Positions 9,111 through 17,485 of a stretch of DNA of 64,000 nucleotides are shown piece after piece (the stretch's first letter is position 1; the number at the start of each line of letters is the position of its first letter). The notes under the pieces are model-generated. The model saw only the letters and a list, made by a program, of their open reading frames with translations. It was not told where the DNA came from and made no database searches. Where the stretch lies: positions 1 to 64,000 of the forward strand of contig JAFTXV010000007.1 in NCBI GenBank assembly GCA_017461505.1, written 5' to 3'. The stretch comes from Paludibacteraceae bacterium (GTDB lineage: Bacteria; Bacteroidota; Bacteroidia; Bacteroidales; Paludibacteraceae). The translations under genes were made by a program, and so were the position numbers.

Positions 9111-11639
9111 TCAGCAACCTAATTCCTCTAATTTCTTATCCAATTCATCGAGACTTTGTATCAAGACATCTCTACCCTTAGGACCTTTGTTTGGTCCAAC
9201 AATACCTGCTGCTTCCAACTGATCAGACAATTTGCCAGCACGGTTATAACCAATCTCGAATGCACGTTGCAAACGCGAAGTAGAACCCTCTTGTTTAGTC
9301 ACCACATAACGTGCCACATCCGCAAACATCGGATCAAGACGTTTTAGATCTACTGCACCAGGAGCCAATGCTTCACCTTCGCCACCCTCTGGTACATACT
9401 CTGGCAGTTGATATGGCTCAAAGTAGTGCTGTTGCTTCTCAATATGCTCCACGATAGCATCTACTTCTGGAGTATCCACAAACGCGCATTGCAGACGAGT
9501 AATATTGCCATTGCCCGAATAGAGCATATCTCCACGACCAATGAGTTGGTCTGCCCCCTTGGTATCAAGCACAGTGCGAGAGTCTACCACCGATTGTGTA
9601 CGCAATGCTATACGCGTTGGGATATTCGCTTTAATCACACCTGTGACGATATTTACCGAAGGTCGCTGTGTAGCCAAAATCATGTGCATACCCACGGCAC
9701 GCGCTTTCTGTGTAATACGCGCGATAGGTGTCTCTACTTGCTTGCCCGCTTGCATAATAAAGTCACCATACTCATCAATGATGATTACGATATAAGGCAA
9801 GAACTGATGGTGCAAACTATCTGCTACCAATTTCTCAGGATTAAGGCGACGGGAAACAAACTTCTCATTATAGTCCTCAAGGTTACGCACACCCGCATCC
9901 ATCAGCAGTTTATAGCGGTTCTCCATCTCAATCACAAGCGAGTTGAGGGTATTTACCACCTTGTCGCAATCCACAATCACGATATTCTCATCCTCTGTAT
10001 CAGGAGTGGCAGCTAAATAGTGACGGAGCAGCGGCTTATATGGCGCAAACTCCACCATCTTAGGATCCACCATCACAAACTTCAATTCGGCGGGATGTTT
10101 CTTATAAAGCAGAGAAGTGATAATAGCATTAATAGCCACTGACTTACCTTGTCCCGTTGCACCTGCCACCAGCAAGTGTGGGGTCTTCGCCAAGTCAAAC
10201 ATAAATACCTCGTTAGTGATGGTGCGTCCGATAGAGATGGGCAACTTCATCTTTTGCTCCTCTTGGAAGCGTTTGCTAGCAATTACCGAGTGCATTGACA
10301 CCACTTGTGGTTTCTCGTTTGGCACCTCAATACCAATAGTACCTTTACCTGGTATAGGAGCGATAATACGGATTCCCATTGCAGAGAGCGAGAGCATAAT
10401 GTCGCTTTCCAAGTTTTGAATCTTCGAAATACGCACACCCGCTTGAGGCACAATCTCATAGAGCGTCACAGTAGGACCTACAGTCGCTTTAATCGACTCA
10501 ATCTCAATACCATAGTTGCGCAAAGTAGTCACAATGCGGTTGGCATTAGCTTGTTGCTCTTCTTGATTAATCACAGGAGCTGTCTCGTTATCATATACCT
10601 TGAGAAGATTGAGCGAAGGAAACTTATAGAATTCCAAATCTTTACGCGGGTCATACGGGCCTAGTTTCTTCAGTAAGTATTCCGGATCTTTCTCTGACAA
10701 CTCCACCTCTTTCACATCTTCCACCGAGATCTCCACTCCTTCATCCTCCGTCAGTTCTGCAACCTCCTCTAAAACTTCCTCCGAAGCCGTTTCTTCAATC
10801 TCAATCGGTGTAATATCGAGTGAAGGAATATCATCATACACATCTTCCAACTCTTCCGCCGATTGCGGTTCTATAACAATATCAATCACATTGTCAGTAG
10901 TTTCATCTTCTTCAAGCATGTCGGACGAATCTGACGATTCGGAAGATTCAGTTTTCTTTTTAAACAGCCCAACTACCCATTGTCCAAACTGCTGGCAATG
11001 CTCTACAAAGTGTTTATCTACCACTATCAAGAAGATCACCAATACTGCAATCAATATCAGCAATAAGCCTATCCATTGTACATAGGATGTTGCCCATGCT
11101 GCCACCATCTGACCGAATGCACCGCCCCAGCGGAAGAAGGTACCTACGCCTATTATTTGCTGGGCAAAGCCTAATGTCACCGACCCCCATACCAAAACGA
11201 AAAGGGTAATAAACAGCACACGCAAGCGCTTCAATGGATATTCCACCATCATGCGCACTGCGTACAATGCCAGCGCCACTAATGCTGCAAGTGAAACAAC
11301 ACCAAACGCTCCATCTATCAACCAACGAGATACAACAGCACCAGGTAATCCCAAAGCATTTTGTACCTCTAGTCGCATACCGCGACGTATATCGACTTGC
11401 TCTATAATCGAAAAATCATTCGCACCTGTGAAGAAAAAACTAACATACGCTATGACCAGCATCAAAGTGATACTAATCAACGCTATTCCCATCGCCAAAC
11501 GAAAACGGGAACTCATCATTATGTCACGAACAGAGAGAATAAATTCTTTGAATCCTGACTTCTCTTCCGTAATTGGTTCTTGTTCCGCACCTGATGTAGT
11601 AGGCGCAACTGCTGTTGGTCTTGTTACTCTTCTTGCCAT
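9111..11639 (-). CDS. ftsK: DNA translocase FtsK/SpoIIIE
   Basis: 842 aa from MARRVTRP at 11639. Four N-terminal membrane segments (about 45-215) are followed by a long acidic linker (about 228-320), an alpha/beta translocase motor and a C-terminal gamma winged helix (VVTKQEGSTSRLQRAFEIG). Walker A GATGQGKS is at about 493-500 and Walker B IVIIIDEYGDF at about 617-627. The protein pumps chromosome termini through the division septum. The linker begins with a Ser-Asp run (TESSESSDSSDM) encoded by a TCCGAC/TCTGAC-type DNA word repeat also seen at 19311-19346. Its promoter overlaps the end of the upstream glycerate kinase. Confidence 0.96.
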   Translation of the reverse strand: MARRVTRPTAVAPTTSGAEQEPITEEKSGFKEFILSVRDIMMSSRFRLAMGIALISITLMLVIAYVSFFFTGANDFSIIEQVDIRRGMRLEVQNALGLPGAVVSRWLIDGAFGVVSLAALVALALYAVRMMVEYPLKRLRVLFITLFVLVWGSVTLGFAQQIIGVGTFFRWGGAFGQMVAAWATSYVQWIGLLLILIAVLVIFLIVVDKHFVEHCQQFGQWVVGLFKKKTESSESSDSSDMLEEDETTDNVIDIVIEPQSAEELEDVYDDIPSLDITPIEIEETASEEVLEEVAELTEDEGVEISVEDVKEVELSEKDPEYLLKKLGPYDPRKDLEFYKFPSLNLLKVYDNETAPVINQEEQQANANRIVTTLRNYGIEIESIKATVGPTVTLYEIVPQAGVRISKIQNLESDIMLSLSAMGIRIIAPIPGKGTIGIEVPNEKPQVVSMHSVIASKRFQEEQKMKLPISIGRTITNEVFMFDLAKTPHLLVAGATGQGKSVAINAIITSLLYKKHPAELKFVMVDPKMVEFAPYKPLLRHYLAATPDTEDENIVIVDCDKVVNTLNSLVIEMENRYKLLMDAGVRNLEDYNEKFVSRRLNPEKLVADSLHHQFLPYIVIIIDEYGDFIMQAGKQVETPIARITQKARAVGMHMILATQRPSVNIVTGVIKANIPTRIALRTQSVVDSRTVLDTKGADQLIGRGDMLYSGNGNITRLQCAFVDTPEVDAIVEHIEKQQHYFEPYQLPEYVPEGGEGEALAPGAVDLKRLDPMFADVARYVVTKQEGSTSRLQRAFEIGYNRAGKLSDQLEAAGIVGPNKGPKGRDVLIQSLDELDKKLEELGC

Positions 11640-11698
11640 AATCAATTGAATCTCATAGTTATTTTAGGGAAATTTATCTCTTTTCACATTTGAACCTG

Positions 11699-11729
11699 CA
11701 AAGGTACGTAAAATTTACGACATATGCAA
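11699..11729 (-). promoter_or_regulatory. Promoter of ftsK-lolA-trxB
   Basis: Minus strand TACCTTTG (11706-11699) with TTG at 11729-11727 and a 20-bp spacer. The -33 part lies inside the last codons of the glycerate kinase gene. The leader to the ftsK ATG is about 55 nt. Confidence 0.8.
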
Positions 11730-12845
11730 ATTTGTAACAATTTTCTTCACAGTCTTTTCCACATTCGCTGCTGCAGTATTAGACTGCATAGCTACTTCTA
11801 AAGGCATTTCCTCTTCCCAAATAGCATAAACACCAGCAAAGCCCATTTGTTCAACACTCTCACACTTCTCCACACGTCCAACTATCGCCACTACAGGTAT
11901 ATCTTGTGCTTTGGCACGAGCCAATACACCCGCAGCCGTCTTTCCTTTAACAGTTTGATAGTCAATCTTTCCTTCGCCCGTAATCACCAAGTCTGCACCG
12001 CGAATAATACTATCAAAATCTATTGCATCCAACACCATATCCACCCCACGTTTGAGCGTAGCATTCATAAAAACATAAAACCCGCCACCCATACCGCCAG
12101 CCGCTCCTGCACCCGCCATAGAAGTCACGTCTATACCATACGTTTTTTCTATCACCTTAGCAAACGACACCATACCCGAATCCAATCTCGCAACCATCTC
12201 CATATCTGCACCCTTTTGAGGAGCAAACACATACGCAGCACCTTCCGAGCCACAAAATGGCGTATCTACATCGCAAGCAACAGTAAAACGACATTGGCGA
12301 ACAGCATCCATCACCCCAGTATCATCTATTCGTGCTACATCTTGCAACCTACCCCCACAGCCATCTATAATCTCCTGATCATCAATATCGTAGAATCGAA
12401 AACCTAATGCTTGTAACATACCCATGCCTGCATCATTCGTAGCACTGCCACCTAGCCCCACCAGGAAGTCACGACAACCACGCTTTACGGCATCCATAAT
12501 TATTTCACCCGTGCCGTAAGTAGAGGTTAGCCATGGATTACGTTCTTCATCCGTTAATAGTGTCAATCCACTGGCAGCTGCCATTTCTATAACTGCCATT
12601 TTTCCAACCACGCCATAGCGCGCCAAGATAGGACGTCCTAACGGATCATTCACAGTTGCCGTCACTATCTTCCCACCCAACGCCTCCACCACAGCATCCA
12701 CAGTACCCTCACCGCCATCTGCCACATTCACCCCCACCACTTCACACACAGGCATCATCTGCCTGATGCCACGCACAGTAGCCTCCGCCACTTCACGAGA
12801 ACTCAGCGATCCCTTAAAAGAATCCGAAGCTACAACTATCTTCAT
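11715..12845 (-). CDS. Glycerate kinase, type 1 (GarK/GlxK family)
   Basis: 376 aa, family length. It phosphorylates glycerate, feeding lower glycolysis. Family signatures are MKIVVASDSFKGSLSSREVA at the start, NVADGGEGTVDAVVEALGG, FLVGLGGSATNDAGMGMLQA and a C-terminal TGEGKIDYQTVKGKTAAGV. The start is unambiguous (ATG 12845). It follows the PIG-L gene by 25 bp, a spacer made of CCTCTAACCTTTAACC repeats. No pathway partner is adjacent, so its glycerate source is unknown. Confidence 0.93.
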   Translation of the reverse strand: MKIVVASDSFKGSLSSREVAEATVRGIRQMMPVCEVVGVNVADGGEGTVDAVVEALGGKIVTATVNDPLGRPILARYGVVGKMAVIEMAAASGLTLLTDEERNPWLTSTYGTGEIIMDAVKRGCRDFLVGLGGSATNDAGMGMLQALGFRFYDIDDQEIIDGCGGRLQDVARIDDTGVMDAVRQCRFTVACDVDTPFCGSEGAAYVFAPQKGADMEMVARLDSGMVSFAKVIEKTYGIDVTSMAGAGAAGGMGGGFYVFMNATLKRGVDMVLDAIDFDSIIRGADLVITGEGKIDYQTVKGKTAAGVLARAKAQDIPVVAIVGRVEKCESVEQMGFAGVYAIWEEEMPLEVAMQSNTAAANVEKTVKKIVTNLHMS

Positions 12846-12870
12846 AATCCCAGCCTCTAACCTTTAACCT

Positions 12871-13590
12871 CTACTCCGTCCACACTTGCTTGGTGAATGC
12901 TTCAGCATATTTGGTATGACATTCCATACCTCGGAGGATTTCCATCGCATCGTGCCATTCTTGTACCAAAGGCATGTCTTGGCTCTCGTGGCAATAGTAT
13001 GCTTTCACTTTTTGGTCGTGTTGCTTTGTGATATTCACCCAATGATTGGGGGCAAATGTTTGCGTTTGCATACCGGTCATCACTTCGCCATAGTAGAGGT
13101 CAAAAGTATGTCCCGTTTGTCGCCATGCATCATACACGAGCATCGAGCATACACGGTGGTCGCGGTGCGAATCAATAGGCCAGTGAGTTATCACCATATC
13201 TGGTTTCTCTGCCTCTATGAGGGCTTTCATTTCAGCATAGCGAGCTTTATTTACTTCTGTATTGCCGTCGATTTGGGTCATAAATACGGCGCGCACACCC
13301 ATCACTTCGCATGCCTTCTTAGCCTCTGCTGTGCGGATAGCGCGTGACACTTCGTAACTCTTACCAGGTATACCTGCTTCACCACCAGTGAAATATACCG
13401 ACACCACCTCTACGCCCATCTCGCGTAATTTGATCATCGTACCGCCACACATAGTTTCTGGATCATCAGGGTGAGCACCAATCACCAACACTTTTTCATA
13501 ACCTTCCAGCCAGCGCTCTAGAGCCAACACTGGAGTAGAGCTTAAAAGGAACACCAAAAGCGTAAAAATAGTAACTTGAATTGTTTTCAT
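12871..13590 (-). CDS. Secreted PIG-L family N-acetyl-sugar deacetylase
   Basis: 239 aa from MKTIQVTIFTLLVFLL at 13590, giving a clean signal peptide ending near VLALERW. The longer frame starts inside the promoter and is rejected. The zinc-binding AHPDDPETMCGG and the downstream DSHRDHRVCS (second metal ligand region) mark the PIG-L/LmbE fold, which removes acetyl groups from N-acetylglucosamine-type substrates. A signal peptide means it acts in the periplasm or outside. The substrate cannot be told from sequence. It is followed closely by glycerate kinase. Confidence 0.88.
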   Translation of the reverse strand: MKTIQVTIFTLLVFLLSSTPVLALERWLEGYEKVLVIGAHPDDPETMCGGTMIKLREMGVEVVSVYFTGGEAGIPGKSYEVSRAIRTAEAKKACEVMGVRAVFMTQIDGNTEVNKARYAEMKALIEAEKPDMVITHWPIDSHRDHRVCSMLVYDAWRQTGHTFDLYYGEVMTGMQTQTFAPNHWVNITKQHDQKVKAYYCHESQDMPLVQEWHDAMEILRGMECHTKYAEAFTKQVWTE

Positions 13591-13611
13591 GATAAAAATT
13601 ATTTTGTGTGG

Positions 13612-13619
13612 CAAAGGTA
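13612..13619 (-). promoter_or_regulatory. -7 element of the PIG-L gene
   Basis: Minus strand TACCTTTG 22 bp upstream of the ATG at 13590. The matching -33 position is A/T only, so the -33 half is weak. It decides the start, since the longer frame would begin within this element. Confidence 0.65.
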
Positions 13620-13669
13620 CGCATTTTTTTGGATATAAAAAAATTTTTCTCTAAAAAAATGTCTATCAC

Positions 13670-13700
13670 TTGCACAGTTGTATTTTTTTTTGTACTTTTG
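13670..13700 (+). promoter_or_regulatory. Promoter of dapB
   Basis: TTG at 13670-13672, 20 bp, TACTTTTG at 13693-13700, preceded by a T-run. The leader is about 30 nt. Confidence 0.8.
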
Positions 13701-13737
13701 CAAAATAATTACTACTACTAATAATAATTAGACAACA

Positions 13738-14406
13738 ATGAAAATAGCATTAATCGGATATGGGAAAATGGGGCATATCATTGAATCAATGGCCCTTCAA
13801 CGTGGACACAACATCGTATGTATTATCGACAAGGACAATACCGACGACTTCGCTTCCGAAGCATTTGCTTCAGCTGATGTTGCAATCGAATTTACCACCC
13901 CACAAACAGCAGCAGCAAACATTTTGCGCGCATGGAAGGCTGGCGTTCCTGTGGTATGCGGCACAACAGGCTGGGATGTTAATGCAATAAAACAAATAAC
14001 AACAGAAGATAAGGGCTTAATGTGGTCATCCAACTACAGCATTGGCGTAAATATTCTGTTTGCACTCAATAAGCAATTAGCAAAATTTATGGAGGCATAT
14101 CCTACCTACACACCTCATATAACAGAGGTGCACCACATCCACAAACTTGATGCCCCAAGTGGCACTGCCAAAACCCTGCAAGAAGCGATTGGCGAAGAAC
14201 GATTACCACTCCACGCCATAGAATCCATCCGAGAAGGAGAAGTTCCTGGTATTCACACTGTTACATGGGATAGCGAAGTGGACACTATCACCATCAGCCA
14301 CTCTGCCAAATCGCGACAAGGCTTCGCACTTGGTGCGGTAATCGCTGCCGAGTGGATGAAGGGCAAAACGGGCTATCACACATTTGAAGAGGTGATATTA
14401 GGATAA
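13738..14406 (+). CDS. dapB: 4-hydroxy-tetrahydrodipicolinate reductase
   Basis: 222 aa, on the short side for DapB. It makes tetrahydrodipicolinate in the lysine and meso-diaminopimelate pathway, hence peptidoglycan precursors. The N-terminal GYGKMGHII nucleotide-binding loop, VVCGTTGWD, and the substrate-binding EVHHIHKLDAPSGTA are all present, and the C-terminus returns to the Rossmann half (SRQGFALGAVIAAEWM). It has its own promoter and terminator. The following lepB has its own promoter, so the two need not be cotranscribed despite the conserved order. Confidence 0.95.
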   Translation: MKIALIGYGKMGHIIESMALQRGHNIVCIIDKDNTDDFASEAFASADVAIEFTTPQTAAANILRAWKAGVPVVCGTTGWDVNAIKQITTEDKGLMWSSNYSIGVNILFALNKQLAKFMEAYPTYTPHITEVHHIHKLDAPSGTAKTLQEAIGEERLPLHAIESIREGEVPGIHTVTWDSEVDTITISHSAKSRQGFALGAVIAAEWMKGKTGYHTFEEVILG

Positions 14407-14431
14407 GTCGTTGCAACAACAATATTTATAG

Positions 14432-14469
14432 AAAAATGCACGCGCGCTTGCGTATGTGCATTTTTTTTT
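14432..14469 (+). terminator. Terminator of dapB
   Basis: AAAAATGCAC pairs with GTGCATTTTT around an inner ACGC/GCGT stem, followed by nine T. The lepB promoter begins inside this hairpin. Confidence 0.85.
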
Positions 14470-14478
14470 GTACCTTTG
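14448..14478 (+). promoter_or_regulatory. Promoter of lepB overlapping the dapB terminator
   Basis: TTG (14448-14450) lies in the loop side of the terminator hairpin. After 20 bp, including the terminator T-run, comes TACCTTTG (14471-14478). Confidence 0.8.
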
Positions 14479-14506
14479 CGCGATTTTTGTGTACAAAAGA
14501 TAACAT

Positions 14507-15880
14507 ATGAAAAGTTTTAACGATAGAATTAAAGAAGTTACCACCAAAGGATGGATTTCCTGTGGCGTATGGTGTGCCATCTACATCGCATTTGTCGTTT
14601 GGGTAGCATGGGGCGATTGGGCAAGTCTCGGTTGGCTCGTACTTTTGCCTATTATTGCAGACATGTTCACTACCAAGTATATTCCTTGGGACTGGTGGAA
14701 AAAGTACAAACCCCTCACCAAAGAGGAAGAGGCTGCTGGCAAGAAGAATCCAGACACCAATAGTACGCTATACACCATCTGCTCGTGGATTGATGCAATA
14801 TTATTCGCTTTAATAGCGGTGTATTTCATCAATGTATATATCTTCCAAAACTATCAAATTCCCACTTCGTCATTGGAGAAGACATTGCGTGTGGGCGACT
14901 TCTTGTGCGTAAACAAGATGGCATATGGCGCACGCGTGCCTAACACACCACTCTCCATGCCACTCGTACAACACACCTTCCCATGGGGCGGCAAGAGTTA
15001 TATAGAGCACCCACAATGGGAATACAAGCGACTGCGCGGTTGGGACAAAGTAGAGAAAGGCGATATCGTAGTATTCAACTTCCCAACGGGTGACACCGTT
15101 TGTACAAAGATGCAAAACCCTGATTACTACACCCTCTGCCACTACTACGGCAAACGCACCGTAGAGAACCGAAAGGATGTCTTTGGCGAGATAGTTGTGC
15201 GCCCTGTGGACAGACGCGAGAACTACGTGAAGCGTTGCGTGGGCACCCCAGGCGACACGTTGCAAATCATTGACAATGTGATTTACATTGATGGAGTAAA
15301 AGAGCCCGTACACCCATATTTGCAATACAATTATATCGTCCAAACCGATGGACATGTATTGGGCAATAGTTATCTGAGCAAACTCGGCATATCCAAAGAA
15401 GACCGCGAGAGCAATGGCAACGGACTCTATCGCTTACCTTTGACCGCAACTATGAAAACAGAACTAGAGAAGAACCCTCATGTGCTAAGCATCACAGTCG
15501 AGCCAGAAGACCAAGGTGGCGAGGTGTATCCATTGGGACACAACTCGTGGACACGCGATAACTACGGACCCATCTATATCCCTGCCAAAGGCGATACGCT
15601 TATGATTACCGAGGAGAACTTCCACCTCTACAAACGTATTGCCGATGCCTACGAGTTCAAGCCTATGAAGATTGGTGAGCCTTATGTATTCGAGATGGAT
15701 TACTATTGGATGATGGGCGACAATCGACACAAGTCTGCCGATAGCCGCTATTGGGGATTTGTGCCAGAAGATCATATCGTAGGCCGACCCATGTTCGTTT
15801 GGCTCAGTATTGAGAAAGACAATCCTTGGGGCAAAGGACATATCCGTTGGAAACGAATTGGATTGAGCAATTTCGACTAA
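14507..15880 (+). CDS. lepB: Signal peptidase I
   Basis: 457 aa; cleaves signal peptides at the outer face of the inner membrane. Two or three N-terminal hydrophobic segments (about 17-55 and 90-113) precede the catalytic serine (Ser122 in QIPTSSLEKTL) and the catalytic lysine (Lys242 in YVKRCVGTPGD). The C-terminal box YWMMGDNRHKSADSRYWGFV is intact. It is longer than the E. coli enzyme because of inserts typical of Bacteroidetes LepB. It overlaps the next start codon by one base. Confidence 0.95.
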   Translation: MKSFNDRIKEVTTKGWISCGVWCAIYIAFVVWVAWGDWASLGWLVLLPIIADMFTTKYIPWDWWKKYKPLTKEEEAAGKKNPDTNSTLYTICSWIDAILFALIAVYFINVYIFQNYQIPTSSLEKTLRVGDFLCVNKMAYGARVPNTPLSMPLVQHTFPWGGKSYIEHPQWEYKRLRGWDKVEKGDIVVFNFPTGDTVCTKMQNPDYYTLCHYYGKRTVENRKDVFGEIVVRPVDRRENYVKRCVGTPGDTLQIIDNVIYIDGVKEPVHPYLQYNYIVQTDGHVLGNSYLSKLGISKEDRESNGNGLYRLPLTATMKTELEKNPHVLSITVEPEDQGGEVYPLGHNSWTRDNYGPIYIPAKGDTLMITEENFHLYKRIADAYEFKPMKIGEPYVFEMDYYWMMGDNRHKSADSRYWGFVPEDHIVGRPMFVWLSIEKDNPWGKGHIRWKRIGLSNFD

Positions 15881-16413
15881 TGATATTGCCAACGACATAT
15901 ATGGGTAGTGCGGAATGGTATCGCCAGTTTTTGGCGAATCCATCGGCAGTGCAGATTGAGGTGATGGAGAGTTTTCCAAAACAAACCTACCGAAATCGCT
16001 GCACCATCACGACACCCGATGGGGCACTGACTTTGAGCGTACCTGTGAAGCGTGCCGATAGCAAGCAACTGACCCGAGATGTGGAGATCAGCTATCAGCA
16101 ACGTTGGCAGCACCAACATTGGATTGCCCTCGTGAGTGCCTACAAACGCACACCATACTTCGACTACTACGCGGATTTCTTTCGTCCGTTCTATGAGAAA
16201 GAAACAAAGTTTTTGGTGGATTTGAACGAGGGTTTGCACGAGGTGATAATTCACCTGCTGGCGAATAAGGCGATGGGCAATAGGCAATGGGCTATTGGCG
16301 AGAACAGGACAACTGATTGGCAAGGATTGGATTTAGAACCATGCTTCGGCAATGGGCAAAGTATATTAGACATGCTTTTTGAATACGGTCCCGAGACTGT
16401 GATTAAGATATGA
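15880..16413 (+). CDS. WbqC family protein
   Basis: 177 aa from the ATG at 15880, which overlaps the lepB stop as TAATG. The frame is open further upstream inside lepB, but the family begins at MILPTTYMGSAEWYRQFL. WbqC-like proteins are often found with O-antigen genes; biochemistry is unsettled. Family landmarks are the NRCTITTPDGALTLSVPV strand and the TPYFDYYADFFRPFYE segment. Near the C-terminus an extra ANKAMGNRQWAIGENRTT is encoded by a GGCAATAGGCAATGGG-type DNA repeat (16265-16302), which looks like an in-frame insert. It overlaps ilvE by four bases (ATGA). Confidence 0.85.
   Translation: MILPTTYMGSAEWYRQFLANPSAVQIEVMESFPKQTYRNRCTITTPDGALTLSVPVKRADSKQLTRDVEISYQQRWQHQHWIALVSAYKRTPYFDYYADFFRPFYEKETKFLVDLNEGLHEVIIHLLANKAMGNRQWAIGENRTTDWQGLDLEPCFGNGQSILDMLFEYGPETVIKI
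16265..16302. repeat. In-frame CAATAGGC/GGGCTATTGG word repeat in the WbqC gene
   Basis: The words GGCAATAGGC, AATGGGC and TATTGGCG form a partly self-complementary tract. Related CCAATAGCC words occur in spacers at 19805-19858, 46935-46945 and 60885-60905. Confidence 0.6.
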
Positions 16414-17459
16414 TTGATTGGAGTAAACTGACATTTCACTATACCGAAACGGAGTATATTGTTCGTGCGGCATGCAGAAATGGCGTATGGGAGAAACCCT
16501 ATGCCACACGCGACAAGATGATTCCTATCCATGCCGCAGCCACAGGTCTGCACTATGGACAAGAGTGTTTCGAAGGACTCAAAGCCTTTCGCGGTGTGGA
16601 CGGCAAGGTGCGTATCTTCCGCATGGAAGAGAATGCCAAACGTATGTACCATTCTGCCGAAGGACTACTGATGACACCTGTACCCGTAGAACTATTCTGT
16701 GAAGCGGTATTGCTAGCATTGGAGATGAATATTGATTTCCTTCCTCCATACGAGACAGGCGCCACCCTCTATTTCCGCCCATTATTGGTAGCTACCACGC
16801 CCGATATTAGTGTAGGGCCTGGCAAAGATTGCGAGTTTGTGGTCATACCTACGCCTATTGGTCCGTATTTTCCAAACGGCTTCAAGGGCATGCCCGCTAT
16901 AGTGAATCGTACTGTGGATCGCGCTGCGCCACAAGGCACTGGTTGTTGGAAAGTTGGAGGCAATTATGCGGCATCCTTCCGCGCTAGCGAAGCTGCTCAC
17001 GCCATAGGATATGAGTGTATGTTCACCGATGCCAAAACGCATAAGTATATCGATGAATGCACTGCATCCAATTTCATTGGCATAAAAGAGGTTAAAGGCG
17101 AAAGGTTAAAGGCGAAAGGTTGGGAGTATATTACGCCACGATCAAGCGCCATCTTGCCAAGTATTACCAACGACTCGCTAATGACATTGGCAAAAGAGAT
17201 GGGTATGAAGGTGACGCGCCGCAAGATTCGTGTCGAGGAACTGGCAGATATGCAGGAGGCAGCAGCATGCGGTACAGCGTGCGTAATTTCACCTTTGACT
17301 AAAGTCGTTGATCCTGATAATAATGTCACCTATTCATTCGGAGACAAACCAGGTCCTGTATTGACGAAACTGTACCACGCGCTGCAAGACATCCAATATG
17401 GGCGTGTGAAAGATACACACGGTTGGTGTACAGAAGTTACAATAGAACATAACAAATAA
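16410..17459 (+). CDS. ilvE: Branched-chain amino acid aminotransferase
   Basis: 349 aa; PLP-dependent transaminase for leucine, isoleucine and valine. The Schiff-base lysine is Lys181 in GCWKVGGNYAAS. Further landmarks are GQECFEGLKAFRG at about 50-62, YIDECTASNFIGIK and the late CGTACVISPL. Relatives pass directly from the IKD/IKE turn to YITPRS. Here about 12 residues (EVKGERLKAKGW, about 227-238) intervene, encoded by a GGTTAAAGGCGAAA repeat at 17088-17122. The active site is untouched, so the enzyme should work. Confidence 0.95.
   Translation: MIDWSKLTFHYTETEYIVRAACRNGVWEKPYATRDKMIPIHAAATGLHYGQECFEGLKAFRGVDGKVRIFRMEENAKRMYHSAEGLLMTPVPVELFCEAVLLALEMNIDFLPPYETGATLYFRPLLVATTPDISVGPGKDCEFVVIPTPIGPYFPNGFKGMPAIVNRTVDRAAPQGTGCWKVGGNYAASFRASEAAHAIGYECMFTDAKTHKYIDECTASNFIGIKEVKGERLKAKGWEYITPRSSAILPSITNDSLMTLAKEMGMKVTRRKIRVEELADMQEAAACGTACVISPLTKVVDPDNNVTYSFGDKPGPVLTKLYHALQDIQYGRVKDTHGWCTEVTIEHNK
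17088..17122. repeat. In-frame GGTTAAAGGCGAAA repeat in ilvE
   Basis: Two and a half copies of the 14-bp unit GGTTAAAGGCGAAA. Near-identical words lie outside genes at 12855-12876 (reverse), 26092-26108, 41570-41580 and 60833-60860. Confidence 0.75.
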
Positions 17460-17485
17460 TATTAACTATAAAAACTTACTTATTT

